A DNA stretch of 64,000 nucleotides, taken from the NCBI RefSeq assembly GCF_005886105.2, contig NZ_PNCO02000001.1, forward strand, positions 3,675,501-3,739,500, read 5' to 3'. A program made the position numbers and the translations under genes. The notes under the pieces are model-generated. The model was not told the origin of the DNA. It made no database searches and saw nothing but the letters and a program-made list of their open reading frames with translations. The stretch is from Pseudoalteromonas galatheae. GTDB taxonomy: Bacteria > Pseudomonadota > Gammaproteobacteria > Enterobacterales > Alteromonadaceae. Positions 1-9,866 of the stretch are shown here, piece by piece (position 1 is the stretch's first letter; the number at the start of each line of letters is the position of its first letter).

Positions 1-2315
1 GTGTTCCCAACAACTATCAGTGCAGCAATGCCATATATCCACATCGCTTGATCGATTCGGTCATTGAAGTTCGCAAGCCACTCACCAACAAGCCAATAGG
101 CAAGTGGGTACGCAATGGTCATGCTCACAGCAACTAAAGTCAGAAAGTCTCTTGCTAACATATTGACGATGCTCAGGCTTGATGCTCCTAGCACTTTACG
201 CACAGCTACCTCTTTTTGCTTCTTTAACACAGTAAAAGACGTGAGACCAACCACACCTAATATCGCAAGACACAATGTGAGTAAGCTGAATGTTTGCACA
301 ATCTGAATAAAACGAACATCTTCGTTAAAGTTTGCGCTAAAATTCGCCCCTAAATCCTCAATATCAGGCTCATAAATACCCAACCTTGAAGCGAGCAGCT
401 GGGTAAGCTGTTGCGTCACATGTTGTTGCTTTGATTTATCGACTTCTATCAAAATAGCGGCGGTTGGCACTAGGCTGTACCCTGGTAACAGCATCGCCAC
501 AGAGTTATTGCGCTTAGCATCGCCAATTTGTATATCTTTCACCACTCCCACCACCGTCATATTTAACTTTCCACGACGCATGGTTTCTCCTACGATGTGC
601 TGAGGTGAAGTGAAACCTGCTAACTTAGTAACAGATTCAGTGACGATAATACTAATAAAGCGCTCATTTCCTCGTTGTGTATACCAATCTGATGCGTACT
701 TTGGTGCAAAATCCCGTCCTGCGATCAACTCCAAGCCGAGTTGCGATACGGCATTAAAACCAACACCTATACCCGCAATAGCCTCTGCTGACTCTTCACC
801 ATTTGGTAATATGGGGTTGAAACTGTATTGAATATCATGGGTTAAATCCGTATCAAGAGGGCCTGCCTGTTTCACTCCGTCAATATTTCGCACTGCATCT
901 AGAAAAGGTGAGTGTGGACCAGCCAAGATAGCTTCTTTCGGTAGCTCTCTTATGTATAAACGATTTTCCACGTTGTAACCTGGTGATAAGGTTTGTAAAA
1001 AGCTGAGTTGCCGAGGTAGTGTTATTGCACCAATGATTAACGCGATGGCGACAATAAACTGAGACATAAGCAATATCTTTCGCAGCCATATTGCACCGCC
1101 AGATAACGAAGATTGGCCCGACAACATTAATTTCGGATTTAATTTTGAGAGATAGAGGGCAGGATAAATTCCAGCTAGCAAACTGACAATTAGTGATAAC
1201 ACCACCAGAAGTCCTCCTTGCCAACTGAAAAAAGTAAAATGAAGCGTTCTATCAACCAGATGATTAAAATTAGGTAAGCTCAACTCAATCATTGCTGCAC
1301 TAACAATGAGTGTTACTAAAGCAACTACCAAAAATTCGCAAATAAATTGCCAGAATAACTGTGCTCTTGAAGCACCAAGTGACTTGCGGATCCCTACTTC
1401 TTTAATACGACAACCACTTTGCGCAATGCTCAAGTTAATAAAGTTGATGGCAGCGACGCTCAATAAAGCAAAACTGAGTATTACACTCACAGTGATGGCT
1501 TGAACATTTCCGCCAGCGCGCATCTCAGATAGCTCATCATGATATAGGTGCAGATCCACAAGGGGCGTTAAATTAATCGATAACACATCTTTTTCATCCC
1601 CTAGCACAAATAAATCCGTAACAGTCTGCTCCAGCTCTGGAATATTACTGGTGTTATTGAGACGTAAGTACACATAATGCATGTGCATATATAAGTTTTC
1701 GCTGGTCTTGTTGGTGTAAATCAGACTATCGAATGCAAAATGAGTATTAGGGGGCAGATCTTCAAAAACTGCAGCAACTGTGTATACACCCCCTTTATAA
1801 TCTAAACGTTGTCCGACTACATCAAGGTGCCCAAACAAACGCATGGCTTCGGAGCGACTCAATACCAGTTGCTCCGGTGTACTCAACGCCTGTTCAATAT
1901 TGCCCTCCAAGACGTCGAGGTCTATGAAACTCATGATATTACTTGAAGCAACATATAAATTATTTAACTGAAAAGACGTTTCACCAAAGCGGACATACCC
2001 TAGCGCAGGGTCATAATTTTTTGCACGAAATAACGCAAACACGTCGTCTACTTGTGCAAGGCCTTTCGCTTTTAGTAAACGGGGATAGTTAACGGTTGGA
2101 ATAGTGCCAAGGCCTAGTGGTGAAAAGTCTACCCCGGCGCGATATACGCGTTCAGCACTTGGCTGAAATCGATCGAAGGATAGCTCATGCAAGGTGTAAA
2201 GTAATATCAAAAATGCAGCGGACACGCCCAATGAGAAACCCAAAACATTGAGGGCAAAGTGGAGTTTTTGTTTCTTCGCTACTCGTAACGCAGTACTTAA
2301 GTTGACAATCAACAT
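1..2315 (-). CDS. MacB/FtsX-type ABC transporter permease (3' end beyond window)
   Basis: The frame is open from an ATG at 2315 to the left edge, so about 771 residues are visible and the C-terminus is missing. An AAGGA five bases upstream of the ATG supports the start. The protein has an N-terminal membrane helix, a MacB-type periplasmic region and an FtsX core with the phrase KEVGIRKSLGAS. A second half repeats the pattern with KEVAVRKVLGAS. This duplicated eight-helix layout is usual for large 'putative ABC permease' proteins. It is paralogous to the next gene upstream (2368-4761), 52 bases away in the same operon. The role is inferred to be efflux of an unknown substrate with the ATPase at 4761 and the adaptor at 5479. 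No frameshift is seen. Confidence 0.85.
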   Translation of the reverse strand, partial: MLIVNLSTALRVAKKQKLHFALNVLGFSLGVSAAFLILLYTLHELSFDRFQPSAERVYRAGVDFSPLGLGTIPTVNYPRLLKAKGLAQVDDVFALFRAKNYDPALGYVRFGETSFQLNNLYVASSNIMSFIDLDVLEGNIEQALSTPEQLVLSRSEAMRLFGHLDVVGQRLDYKGGVYTVAAVFEDLPPNTHFAFDSLIYTNKTSENLYMHMHYVYLRLNNTSNIPELEQTVTDLFVLGDEKDVLSINLTPLVDLHLYHDELSEMRAGGNVQAITVSVILSFALLSVAAINFINLSIAQSGCRIKEVGIRKSLGASRAQLFWQFICEFLVVALVTLIVSAAMIELSLPNFNHLVDRTLHFTFFSWQGGLLVVLSLIVSLLAGIYPALYLSKLNPKLMLSGQSSLSGGAIWLRKILLMSQFIVAIALIIGAITLPRQLSFLQTLSPGYNVENRLYIRELPKEAILAGPHSPFLDAVRNIDGVKQAGPLDTDLTHDIQYSFNPILPNGEESAEAIAGIGVGFNAVSQLGLELIAGRDFAPKYASDWYTQRGNERFISIIVTESVTKLAGFTSPQHIVGETMRRGKLNMTVVGVVKDIQIGDAKRNNSVAMLLPGYSLVPTAAILIEVDKSKQQHVTQQLTQLLASRLGIYEPDIEDLGANFSANFNEDVRFIQIVQTFSLLTLCLAILGVVGLTSFTVLKKQKEVAVRKVLGASSLSIVNMLARDFLTLVAVSMTIAYPLAYWLVGEWLANFNDRIDQAMWIYGIAALIVVGN

Positions 2316-2337
2316 TCTTCTTCCTTAAACGCAAGAA

Positions 2338-2355
2338 GCGGCCTCACTAGGCCGC
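2338..2355 (-). other. Intercistronic hairpin
   Basis: A perfect 7-bp GC-rich stem (2338-2344 with 2349-2355) closes a 4-base loop between the two permease genes. No T-run follows on the minus strand, so it is more likely an mRNA-stabilising or attenuating element than a full terminator. Confidence 0.4.
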
Positions 2356-2367
2356 GCAAAAGGTGTA

Positions 2368-4761
2368 CTATTCATATCGTAGAATTAGTGACGGACGCGT
2401 ACTCGCCGCTTTAAAAGCAAGGGTAGCGACGGTTAACCAAGTGATCCCAGCAACGACTAAAGCTGCAATACCGTATATCCACATCGCCTGCTCTATCCTA
2501 TCGTTAAAGTTTGCGAGCCAGTCACCCACTAACCAATAGGTTACTGGGTACGCAATCGCGATACTGACTGCCACTAATGAAAGAAACTCTTTCGCTAGGA
2601 TATTCACAATGCTCAAGCGTGATGCGCCCAAGACTTTGCGCACAGCCACTTCCTTTTGGCGGCGAGCAGTCGCAAAGGATGCCAGTCCAAAGGTTCCTAA
2701 ACACGTCAGGAATACCGCAAGACCAGTAAAAATCAATACAACTAGAGAAACTCGCTCATCATCACGCAAAATCGCTTTATAATTATCTGACATGAGGCTG
2801 ATATTCGGCTCATAAAGGTTGGCGCTCTTAGCAAGAATCTCTATCACTTGATCTTGCACATAGGCTATGTTTTGAGCGCTTACCGTCATGATGATTTCAC
2901 CCACCGTACTTTGACTAAATCCGCACAGAAAAATGATATTAGAGCTTGCGTCCTGGGCGTTCCCCACTTTTACATCAGCCACAACGCCCACAACTCGCAT
3001 ATTCAAACCGCGACCTTTGTCCAAAATAGTCTGGCCTATAATATCTTGGTAGTTTGAGAAACCAGCTTGCTTTGCAACCGTTTCAGTTATGATCGCCCCA
3101 ACGTTAGTACCGTTACCATCTTGAGATGCCCAATCTGCAGCGTATGTACGGCTAAAGTCACGCCCTGCGAGTAATGTCAGCCCTAATCCTTCAACCAAAT
3201 TAAAACCAGCGCCAATAGTCGGCGTGATCCCCTCTGATTGTTCTCCATTTGGCCACGTTGGTGAAACACTGCTATTGATTGATACAGTCAGTTTCGTATC
3301 GATGAAATTCAATGCTTCAACACCATCGATTGCTGTAAGTCTATTCATTAACACAGTGGGTTCTTTCGAAAAAATAGACTGTTTCGGTAAATCTGAGACC
3401 ACAACGCGTTGCGCTGTTTCGTATCCCAGCGGTAAACCTTGCAGGTGTTTTAGCTGCTGTTGTAGCGTTACAGAGGCGATGATCAAAGCAATTGATAATG
3501 CAGCCTGAAAGGTCAGTAGACTTTTACGCACAAAGATTGCCGTATTTCCTCTTTGCAAATCACCACTGAGTACACGCTTTGCACTGAAAGATGAAATAAA
3601 TAGTGCTGGATATAGCCCTGCACCAACACCAACAGCAATCGCCACAGCAATGACTGCAACGCTCAACATTGACATGTAATCGACAACTAATGCGCGATCC
3701 ACAAGTTGATTAAAGCTCGGTAAACATAGCTCAACTAGAACGCATGCAATAATCATTGACAATAATGACACCAACACAGACTCAGCCAAAAACTGAATAA
3801 CCAGTTGCAACTTGCTTGCACCGAGTGCCTTGCGCACACCAACTTCTTTAGCACGCTTTGCAGACTGCGCAATGGTCATATTAATAAAGTTAAAACCTGC
3901 GATAAGAATAAGAAGTACGCTCAACCCTGCACAGATAACGACAACCTGCTCAGTTCCTCCTGATTTCATCTCGAATGGTGATTTAGCAGTGAGGTGAAGA
4001 TCACGTAATGGGTGTAGCTCAATAGCAAGCTTGCCTTTCATCGGGCCATCAAAGTATCTATCGGTAAATATTTGCGCAAGCTCAGGTACGTCTGTATTTT
4101 CGGTGAGCTTAAGATATACATAACTTGAGTTGATATCTAAATTAGATAAGTCGTGCTCAATATAAACTAAGCTTTTGAAGGAAAAGTGCGTATTTTCAGG
4201 CAAATCCTTAAATACAGCCCTCACGGTGTATTGGCCGTCTTTGAATTCAAGTGTTTCCCCTTCAATATTAATCGTACCGAAAATTCGCAACGCTTCAGAC
4301 TCATTTAACGCAATACTATTTGGCACACTCAAAGCGTTGCTTAAGTCACCAGTTAATATATCAACCTCAATAAAGTCTTGGATATTTGGGGTAGCCCCTA
4401 ACACTTCTGTTAGCTTGTAGCCTTGGCCATTATGCTGAACATCGGTTTCAGCTTGATTTGTCCAGTCAACTTTTGTGAGTGCAAAAACAGACTCGATCTG
4501 ACTATATTGCTCCATCTCTTTAGCGCGGGGGAAGTTAGAAATCGGTATTACAGCCAGCCCCAGCTTTGAATAGTCCTGTCCGATACGGTAAATACGCTCA
4601 GCATGAGGTTGCTGGCTATCGTAAGATAGTTCATTTTTTGCAAACAGTGCGACCAAAATTGCCGCAGCTAAGCCCACACTAAGCCCAACGACATTTAAAA
4701 TAAAATGCTGTTTTTGCTGCTTAAATGTACGCAATGCCGTGATTAGGTAATTCGTTATCAT
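2368..4761 (-). CDS. MacB/FtsX-type ABC transporter permease
   Basis: This 797-residue inner-membrane permease has two copies of the MacB periplasmic domain plus FtsX module. The N-terminal helix lies at about residues 20-42. The first FtsX module starts near 270 and contains KEVGVRKALGAS, and the second lies near 670-790 and contains KEVAVRKVLGAS. Its start codon overlaps the stop of the upstream ATPase by one base (TAATG), so the two are translationally coupled. With the ATPase and HlyD adaptor it should form a MacAB-like pump that moves a substrate from the periplasm or inner membrane outward. The substrate is unknown; antimicrobial peptide or lipid export is inference only. Confidence 0.88.
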   Translation of the reverse strand: MITNYLITALRTFKQQKQHFILNVVGLSVGLAAAILVALFAKNELSYDSQQPHAERIYRIGQDYSKLGLAVIPISNFPRAKEMEQYSQIESVFALTKVDWTNQAETDVQHNGQGYKLTEVLGATPNIQDFIEVDILTGDLSNALSVPNSIALNESEALRIFGTINIEGETLEFKDGQYTVRAVFKDLPENTHFSFKSLVYIEHDLSNLDINSSYVYLKLTENTDVPELAQIFTDRYFDGPMKGKLAIELHPLRDLHLTAKSPFEMKSGGTEQVVVICAGLSVLLILIAGFNFINMTIAQSAKRAKEVGVRKALGASKLQLVIQFLAESVLVSLLSMIIACVLVELCLPSFNQLVDRALVVDYMSMLSVAVIAVAIAVGVGAGLYPALFISSFSAKRVLSGDLQRGNTAIFVRKSLLTFQAALSIALIIASVTLQQQLKHLQGLPLGYETAQRVVVSDLPKQSIFSKEPTVLMNRLTAIDGVEALNFIDTKLTVSINSSVSPTWPNGEQSEGITPTIGAGFNLVEGLGLTLLAGRDFSRTYAADWASQDGNGTNVGAIITETVAKQAGFSNYQDIIGQTILDKGRGLNMRVVGVVADVKVGNAQDASSNIIFLCGFSQSTVGEIIMTVSAQNIAYVQDQVIEILAKSANLYEPNISLMSDNYKAILRDDERVSLVVLIFTGLAVFLTCLGTFGLASFATARRQKEVAVRKVLGASRLSIVNILAKEFLSLVAVSIAIAYPVTYWLVGDWLANFNDRIEQAMWIYGIAALVVAGITWLTVATLAFKAASTRPSLILRYE

Positions 4762-5468
4762 TATGCTACCTCTACTTTTGGCGGTTGCCTCACTGAATTG
4801 GCTTTATCGAGCATTACTTGGCCATCGAGAAGGCGTACAAGCCTATCCGCGTATGACCCTTCTTTTTCTGAGTGCGTTACCATGATCACGGTTGTACCTT
4901 CGCGGTTTAGCTCGCGTAACATCGCCATGACTTCTTCGCCGTTTTTGGAGTCCAAGTTACCCGTTGGCTCATCCGCTAAGATAAGTTTAGGGTTAATAAC
5001 CAGCGCTCTTGCAACCGCCACACGCTGCTGCTGACCACCAGAAAGCTGCTGTGGTAGATGATCGGCGCGATGATCGATGGCAACGCGCTTTAAAATCTGC
5101 TCTACACGCTGCTTACGTTCACTTTTTGAGATATTTTGGTATTGCAGCGGTAGCTCAACATTTTCAAACACCGTTAGCTCATCAATCAGGTTAAAACTTT
5201 GAAATACAAAACCAATAGACGCTTTACGTAGCTGTGAGAGCTGTTTTTCGCTATAGCCCGCAATGTCCGTGCCCGCAAACTCAAACTGCCCAGATGACGG
5301 TGAATCCAACATCCCTAAGATGGATAATAAAGTAGACTTACCACACCCAGACGGGCCCATGATGGCGACAAACTCGCCTTCATTAACGGTTAGGTTAATA
5401 TCGTTTAGCGCAGTAGTTTCAACGTCTTGAGTACGAAATACACGGTTTAGGTTAGTTAGTTTTATCAT
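4761..5468 (-). CDS. MacB/LolD-type ABC transporter ATPase
   Basis: This 235-residue cytoplasmic ATPase powers the adjacent permeases. It shows Walker A GPSGCGKS at 38-45, the signature [15 protein letters not shown] and Walker [14 protein letters not shown]. These phrases are characteristic of the LolD/MacB/FtsE group. AAGGAT precedes the ATG by seven bases. It lies ten bases downstream of the HlyD gene and overlaps the following permease by one base. A close paralogue sits at 61202 in the second pump operon. Confidence 0.92.
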   Translation of the reverse strand: MIKLTNLNRVFRTQDVETTALNDINLTVNEGEFVAIMGPSGCGKSTLLSILGMLDSPSSGQFEFAGTDIAGYSEKQLSQLRKASIGFVFQSFNLIDELTVFENVELPLQYQNISKSERKQRVEQILKRVAIDHRADHLPQQLSGGQQQRVAVARALVINPKLILADEPTGNLDSKNGEEVMAMLRELNREGTTVIMVTHSEKEGSYADRLVRLLDGQVMLDKANSVRQPPKVEVA

Positions 5469-5478
5469 TGTTATATCC

Positions 5479-6732
5479 TTAGAAATTGAGTTGTTGCGCT
5501 TTGTCGAAGTTACTGTAGCTTGAGGTGATCACTTGCTCACCTTGCGATAGCCCATCTAACACTTCGTAATAATCTTGACTCTTCTTGCCTAAGCGAATGT
5601 CACGGCGCTCAGCGGTTTTGCCATCACTTGCCAACACGTATACCCAATTACCGCCAGAGCTTGTAAAAAAGGCACCTCGCTTTAGCAGTAAGGCATTTTC
5701 TTTGTTACCACCAAGCATCAGTTCTACATCTAGGCTTTGGCCGCGTTTGATGTCGCTAAGACCGCTTGGTAGCGCCACTTCTACCTGAAATTGAGATTGT
5801 GTTACACGGCTATCAATTTTGCTCACCTTGGCACTGACTAAGCCGCTGTCTAACATCACATTCACTGCCATATCCGGTTGTACTTGATTTAAATAAAACT
5901 CATCAAGGCGCACGACCAACTTGTATTCATTCGGAATGTCAATTTGGCCTAACCGCGCTCCTTTACTCTTTGACTCACCAATTTCAACATCCAACTCACT
6001 CAAATAACCCGATACCGGCGCTTTGATCAGTAGGTTTTCAAGGTTTTTACGGGCAAATTGCAAGTTTTTCTGTAGCATCTCAGCACTGTCTTCTAGCTGT
6101 TCGACTTGCACTTTACGAATAGAGTTTTCCTGCGTTTGGCGCTCTAACGTCAGCTCCTTTCGGGCCTTGTAATACTGTAAATCGTCCTCAATTTCAGATA
6201 GTCTGTCGGTTGCCAGTACGCCTTTCTCAACGAGTGGTTTAGATTGCTTATAACGGCGTTCCAAATGGCTAATTTGTAGGTCAATCTCCAGCAAGTCACG
6301 GCGTAGATTAAGCCGACTGGTTTCCATCGTCATTTGGGTGTTTCTCAGGAAGTTAAGTTGCTCTGTTACTTGTGCCTCACGGCTCATCACGTCTAACTGT
6401 AAACTGGTGTTACTCAATCTCACTAATGGCTGACCTGCCTCAACAAACTCACCCTGCTCCACCAAACGCTCTTCTACTTGGCCACCCGCGATGGTATCTA
6501 AGTAAATAGTGGTTTTTGGTACGACTTGACCACGCAAGCTTAGTGCGTCCACAAACGCTCCCTTGCTTACAGTACTCACCGTTAGGCTACTCAGCACGAG
6601 ATTTTGACTACGACCTGAAGAGGCAGTGTTATTGAATGCCAATGCCGCTGCAGCAATGCTCAGTAGTACACCACCTGCCACCGCTTTTTTAAGATGTTTT
6701 TGTAATCCTGAACGCTCTATTTTCTTATCCAT
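5479..6732 (-). CDS. HlyD/MacA-type periplasmic adaptor
   Basis: This membrane fusion protein would link the ABC permease to an outer-membrane channel. It has an N-terminal helix at about residues 15-32, a barrel/lipoyl half (around 65-110), a long coiled coil (around 115-225), the second lipoyl half (around 235-270) and a C-terminal beta-barrel ending near GEQVITSSYSNF. An in-frame GTG lies at 6738. I place the start at ATG 6732 because the AGAGG at 6740-6744 is seven bases from the ATG but only one from the GTG. That gives 417 residues. It is the first gene of the pump operon and the apparent target of the sigma-54 promoter at 6790-6805. It is paralogous to the protein at 59931. Confidence 0.88.
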   Translation of the reverse strand: MDKKIERSGLQKHLKKAVAGGVLLSIAAAALAFNNTASSGRSQNLVLSSLTVSTVSKGAFVDALSLRGQVVPKTTIYLDTIAGGQVEERLVEQGEFVEAGQPLVRLSNTSLQLDVMSREAQVTEQLNFLRNTQMTMETSRLNLRRDLLEIDLQISHLERRYKQSKPLVEKGVLATDRLSEIEDDLQYYKARKELTLERQTQENSIRKVQVEQLEDSAEMLQKNLQFARKNLENLLIKAPVSGYLSELDVEIGESKSKGARLGQIDIPNEYKLVVRLDEFYLNQVQPDMAVNVMLDSGLVSAKVSKIDSRVTQSQFQVEVALPSGLSDIKRGQSLDVELMLGGNKENALLLKRGAFFTSSGGNWVYVLASDGKTAERRDIRLGKKSQDYYEVLDGLSQGEQVITSSYSNFDKAQQLNF

Positions 6733-6789
6733 AATCACGCCTCTTGTTCTTAGTCAGTTAAATCGTTTTATCGAATATGCGTAACTAAT

Positions 6790-6805
6790 ATCAAGCACCG
6801 TGCCA
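6790..6805 (-). promoter_or_regulatory. Sigma-54 (-24/-12) promoter for the efflux operon
   Basis: Read on the minus strand the site is TGGCACGgtgcTTGAT. It differs from the sigma-54 consensus TGGCACG-N4-TTGCW only by A for C in the -12 element. The -12 element is about 60 bases upstream of the adaptor ATG at 6732. The divergent gene is a sigma-54 activator, which makes the match much more credible than a chance hit. Confidence 0.75.
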
Positions 6806-6868
6806 AGATTTGTTTTTCATTAAAATACAATAAGTTAAATATAAAATCTTATATTTCAAGAATAGTCA

Positions 6869-6920
6869 GTGTCCGGAAATAGAACACATCAAAAATCACA
6901 AAGTGTCCATAAATGAACAC
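6869..6920. promoter_or_regulatory. Paired inverted repeats, likely enhancer sites of the NtrC-type regulator
   Basis: Two copies of GTGTCC-N6/7-GAACAC occur at 6869-6887 (7-base spacer) and 6903-6920 (6-base spacer). Their centres are about 33 bases apart, close to three helical turns. They lie 65-115 bases upstream of the sigma-54 promoter, the usual position for enhancer-binding sites, and directly upstream of the regulator gene at 6982. They could also mediate autoregulation. No protein-binding data are available here. Confidence 0.65.
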
Positions 6921-6981
6921 TTTTCGTAGACGAAGTGTAAACGATTGCGGTACGCTAAAAGAAAAATAAAGCGATCAGGAT

Positions 6982-8394
6982 ATGAAGCAGGAAGGCACCA
7001 TATTAATTGTCGACGACAACAGCGATATATTAATTGCAGCAAAGCTTTTGCTAAAAAAGCATTATCAAACCATCATCACCACAGATAACCCCTTTGATAT
7101 AGAAGCGCAGATTACATCGCAGCAAATAGATGTGATCTTGCTCGACATGAACTTTAGCCAAGATGCCATTAGTGGCAAAGAAGGCTTTTATTGGTTAAAG
7201 AAAATTGTCGAACAAGACCCAAGTATCGTGGTGCTGTTAATGACCGCTTATGGCGATATTCAACTTGCTGTCGATGCGATAAAAGCAGGCGCCGCCGACT
7301 TTATCGCTAAGCCGTGGCAAAATGACCAACTACTCGGTGCGGTTGCCGCCGCATTTGCCCATGCCAAAGACAAGCAGCAAGTTGGTAAGCTCACTCGTCA
7401 GGCACAAGGGTTAAATCAGGCACTCAATCAATCTAGTGGTAGCCATCAATTTGCCTTTCTAGGCCAAAGCCAGGTAATGCAAAAGGTGTTTAGTACTATA
7501 GAACGCGCAGCACTCACTGATGCCAACATTTTGATCACTGGCGAAAGTGGCACGGGCAAAGAGCTTGCAGCCCACGCCATTCATCAGGCGAGTATGCGCC
7601 ACGACAAGACCTTTATCAGCTTAGACATGGGCGCTATCTCCGAAAGTTTGTTTGAAAGCGAACTATTTGGTCATAAAAAAGGGGCGTTTACCGATGCGAA
7701 AAGCGATAAGGTCGGTCGCTTTGAGCTTGCACACGAAGGGAGTTTGTTTTTGGACGAATTGGGCAACCTACCAATGAACCAACAAACAACGCTACTTGCA
7801 GCGCTACAAAATCGACAAGTCACTCCTGTGGGCGGCAATAAGCCCATTTCAGTGGACATACGACTTATCTGTGCCACCAACGACAATCTGCAACAAGCGG
7901 TTGATGAAGGTCGTTTTAGGCAAGATTTATTATATCGGATCAATACCATAGAGATCCGTCTGCCACCGCTTCGCGAACGTGCCGACGATATTCCACTGCT
8001 CGTAAACTACTACCTAGAGCACTTTTGCCACAAGTATAAAAGGCAGCTTGAGGTAAATAGCAGCGACATGCAGTGTTTACAAACCTATCCGTGGCCGGGT
8101 AATGTCAGAGAGCTCGCACATGCTATCGAGCGTGCGGTGATCTTAAGTGAAACCGAGTTTTTAGATATCAGTACTGTAATTGGTACTAACCACTCGGCGG
8201 CGCAAGCCGGTAAGGAGGATACCTCGGACCCCAATGCACTCACTTTTGAGGGTACTTTCAACCTTGAAGAGATTGAGCAACGTACGGTGCGTGCAGCGCT
8301 CAAGCATTATCAAGGCAATGTCTCAAACGCAGCCAAAGCGCTCGGGTTAACCCGAGGGGCAATGTATCGTCGCTTAGAAAAGTACGATTTGTAG
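6982..8394 (+). CDS. Sigma-54-dependent NtrC-family response regulator
   Basis: This 470-residue regulator has three domains. The receiver domain has acidic pair D11/D12, phospho-acceptor D55, T88 and K110. The AAA+ domain has Walker A GESGTGKE at 187-194, and its sigma-54 contact loop reads GAFTDA at 234-239 instead of GAFTGA. The C-terminal Fis-type helix-turn-helix is at about 440-470. An AGGA lies unusually close to the ATG (one base), but no better start is seen. The kinase gene follows after 11 bases. It probably activates the divergent pump operon through the sites at 6869-6920 and 6790-6805, and may act on other promoters too. Confidence 0.93.
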   Translation: MKQEGTILIVDDNSDILIAAKLLLKKHYQTIITTDNPFDIEAQITSQQIDVILLDMNFSQDAISGKEGFYWLKKIVEQDPSIVVLLMTAYGDIQLAVDAIKAGAADFIAKPWQNDQLLGAVAAAFAHAKDKQQVGKLTRQAQGLNQALNQSSGSHQFAFLGQSQVMQKVFSTIERAALTDANILITGESGTGKELAAHAIHQASMRHDKTFISLDMGAISESLFESELFGHKKGAFTDAKSDKVGRFELAHEGSLFLDELGNLPMNQQTTLLAALQNRQVTPVGGNKPISVDIRLICATNDNLQQAVDEGRFRQDLLYRINTIEIRLPPLRERADDIPLLVNYYLEHFCHKYKRQLEVNSSDMQCLQTYPWPGNVRELAHAIERAVILSETEFLDISTVIGTNHSAAQAGKEDTSDPNALTFEGTFNLEEIEQRTVRAALKHYQGNVSNAAKALGLTRGAMYRRLEKYDL

Positions 8395-8405
8395 GAAGGA
8401 AAGAA

Positions 8406-9731
8406 ATGACCCGCCTCGCTCACCACCCCACCCTTATTTTTTTCTTTACTATCATTGGCCTAGTAATTTCCAGTAGCCTCTCGCTATATTTGTATATACA
8501 AGGTGGATTTTCGGCAACTTGGCTGCTGATCACCCTTATTACCATCGCGTTTATTTCAACCTTATACTTCCAATTTAACAAGCAAAACAAGCATATGGGT
8601 TTTGTACTTAAGTCTTTAGCCAATGGCGATAGCTCCTTAGGATTAAGCCAACATCACCCCATGCGGCAGCACTTAGAAGAGATAAAAACGCGGATCCAAA
8701 GCGCACGTTTGAGCGCCGAGCAGCAGGCTCACTTTTTACAAACCTTGTTAGTGCATATCGACTTAGCGGTTTTGGTGCTCGACAGCGAGGGGAAGGTTAT
8801 AGAGTCAAATCCAGCGGTAACCCGGCTACTCGGTAAACCCATTAATCACAGCGAAGATTTAGAAGATATCGCACCACTGGTTAATGAATGCGATAACAGT
8901 TTGAAAACGATAGCAAATTGGCAGTATGGCGAACAACAAGATAACTTGTCTATACAAATAACTTCAGCACAGATCCAAGGGCAAATTCGTAAAATTGTCA
9001 CCTTACAATCTATTCGAGATGCTTTACAAAACAAAGAGCAGCAAGCCTATAAACGCCTCACCAAAGTGCTTACGCACGAAGTCGCTAACTCTATTACACC
9101 TCTGTCATCCATTGCACAAACCTGTGAGGGACTCTTGCCCGACACATTGAGTTTTGACGATGAAGAAGATAAACAAGACCTCGCATTAGCGTTGCAAACA
9201 CTGGCAAAACGCACTGAGTATCTGGGCGCTTTTATCGCCCGTTTTAGAACGGTGAGTAATTTACCCAGCCCAGCGCTGCAACCTGCCCAGCTTGCGCCGC
9301 TTGTAGAGGGTATTTATCAGTTACATCAACAAAGCTGTCATCAAGCAAACATAGACTTACAGCTTGATATTAGCCACTCTCAACTGGTGATGTTAGATAC
9401 AGCTCAGATTGAGCAAGTGCTTATTAACTTAACCAAAAATGCCATTGAGGCGGTCCGGCAAAACAATGACTCAAGTCAGCAAAACGCGCGCCAAGTGGTG
9501 TTGAAAACTGGAGCAAATAACGCAGGCCAGCACTATATAGAAATAAGCGATAATGGCCCTGGCATTGCCGAGCATGTCGTCGACATGATTTTCGTACCGT
9601 TTTTTACCACTAAACAGCAAGGCTCTGGGATCGGTTTAAGCCTCTCGAGACAAATCATGATTAATCATGGCGGCGACTTAATTTACCTTCAGCGCGAGCA
9701 AGGCGCCTGCTTTAGATGTGTATTTGGTTAA
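8406..9731 (+). CDS. NtrB/NtrY-like sensor histidine kinase
   Basis: This 441-residue kinase has two N-terminal membrane helices (about 10-30 and 36-53) with almost no periplasmic loop, suggesting it senses the membrane or an internal signal. A PAS-like region spans about 110-210. The phospho-acceptor box HEVANSITPL has His at 224, and the ATPase domain shows N-box NLTKNAIEAV, DNGPGI and GSGIGLSLSRQIM. AAGGAAAG precedes the ATG. It is the partner of the response regulator immediately upstream. Confidence 0.92.
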   Translation: MTRLAHHPTLIFFFTIIGLVISSSLSLYLYIQGGFSATWLLITLITIAFISTLYFQFNKQNKHMGFVLKSLANGDSSLGLSQHHPMRQHLEEIKTRIQSARLSAEQQAHFLQTLLVHIDLAVLVLDSEGKVIESNPAVTRLLGKPINHSEDLEDIAPLVNECDNSLKTIANWQYGEQQDNLSIQITSAQIQGQIRKIVTLQSIRDALQNKEQQAYKRLTKVLTHEVANSITPLSSIAQTCEGLLPDTLSFDDEEDKQDLALALQTLAKRTEYLGAFIARFRTVSNLPSPALQPAQLAPLVEGIYQLHQQSCHQANIDLQLDISHSQLVMLDTAQIEQVLINLTKNAIEAVRQNNDSSQQNARQVVLKTGANNAGQHYIEISDNGPGIAEHVVDMIFVPFFTTKQQGSGIGLSLSRQIMINHGGDLIYLQREQGACFRCVFG

Positions 9732-9866
9732 CTAACCTGAGCCATGGGTAAGGCACAGCTTACCTTTAGTTCAAGGTAAATAAGACGACAGGCCAAATCA
9801 TCCTTGAGGATTTGTGAACTTATAAAAAGTCGGTAAACTAACAGTATCTAATTTAGGGAAAAGTTC

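Noticed and set aside
1..2315. Frameshifted or broken permease gene, because no complete frame is present
   Set aside because: The frame is open throughout and simply runs past the window edge. The same holds for the permease at the right end.
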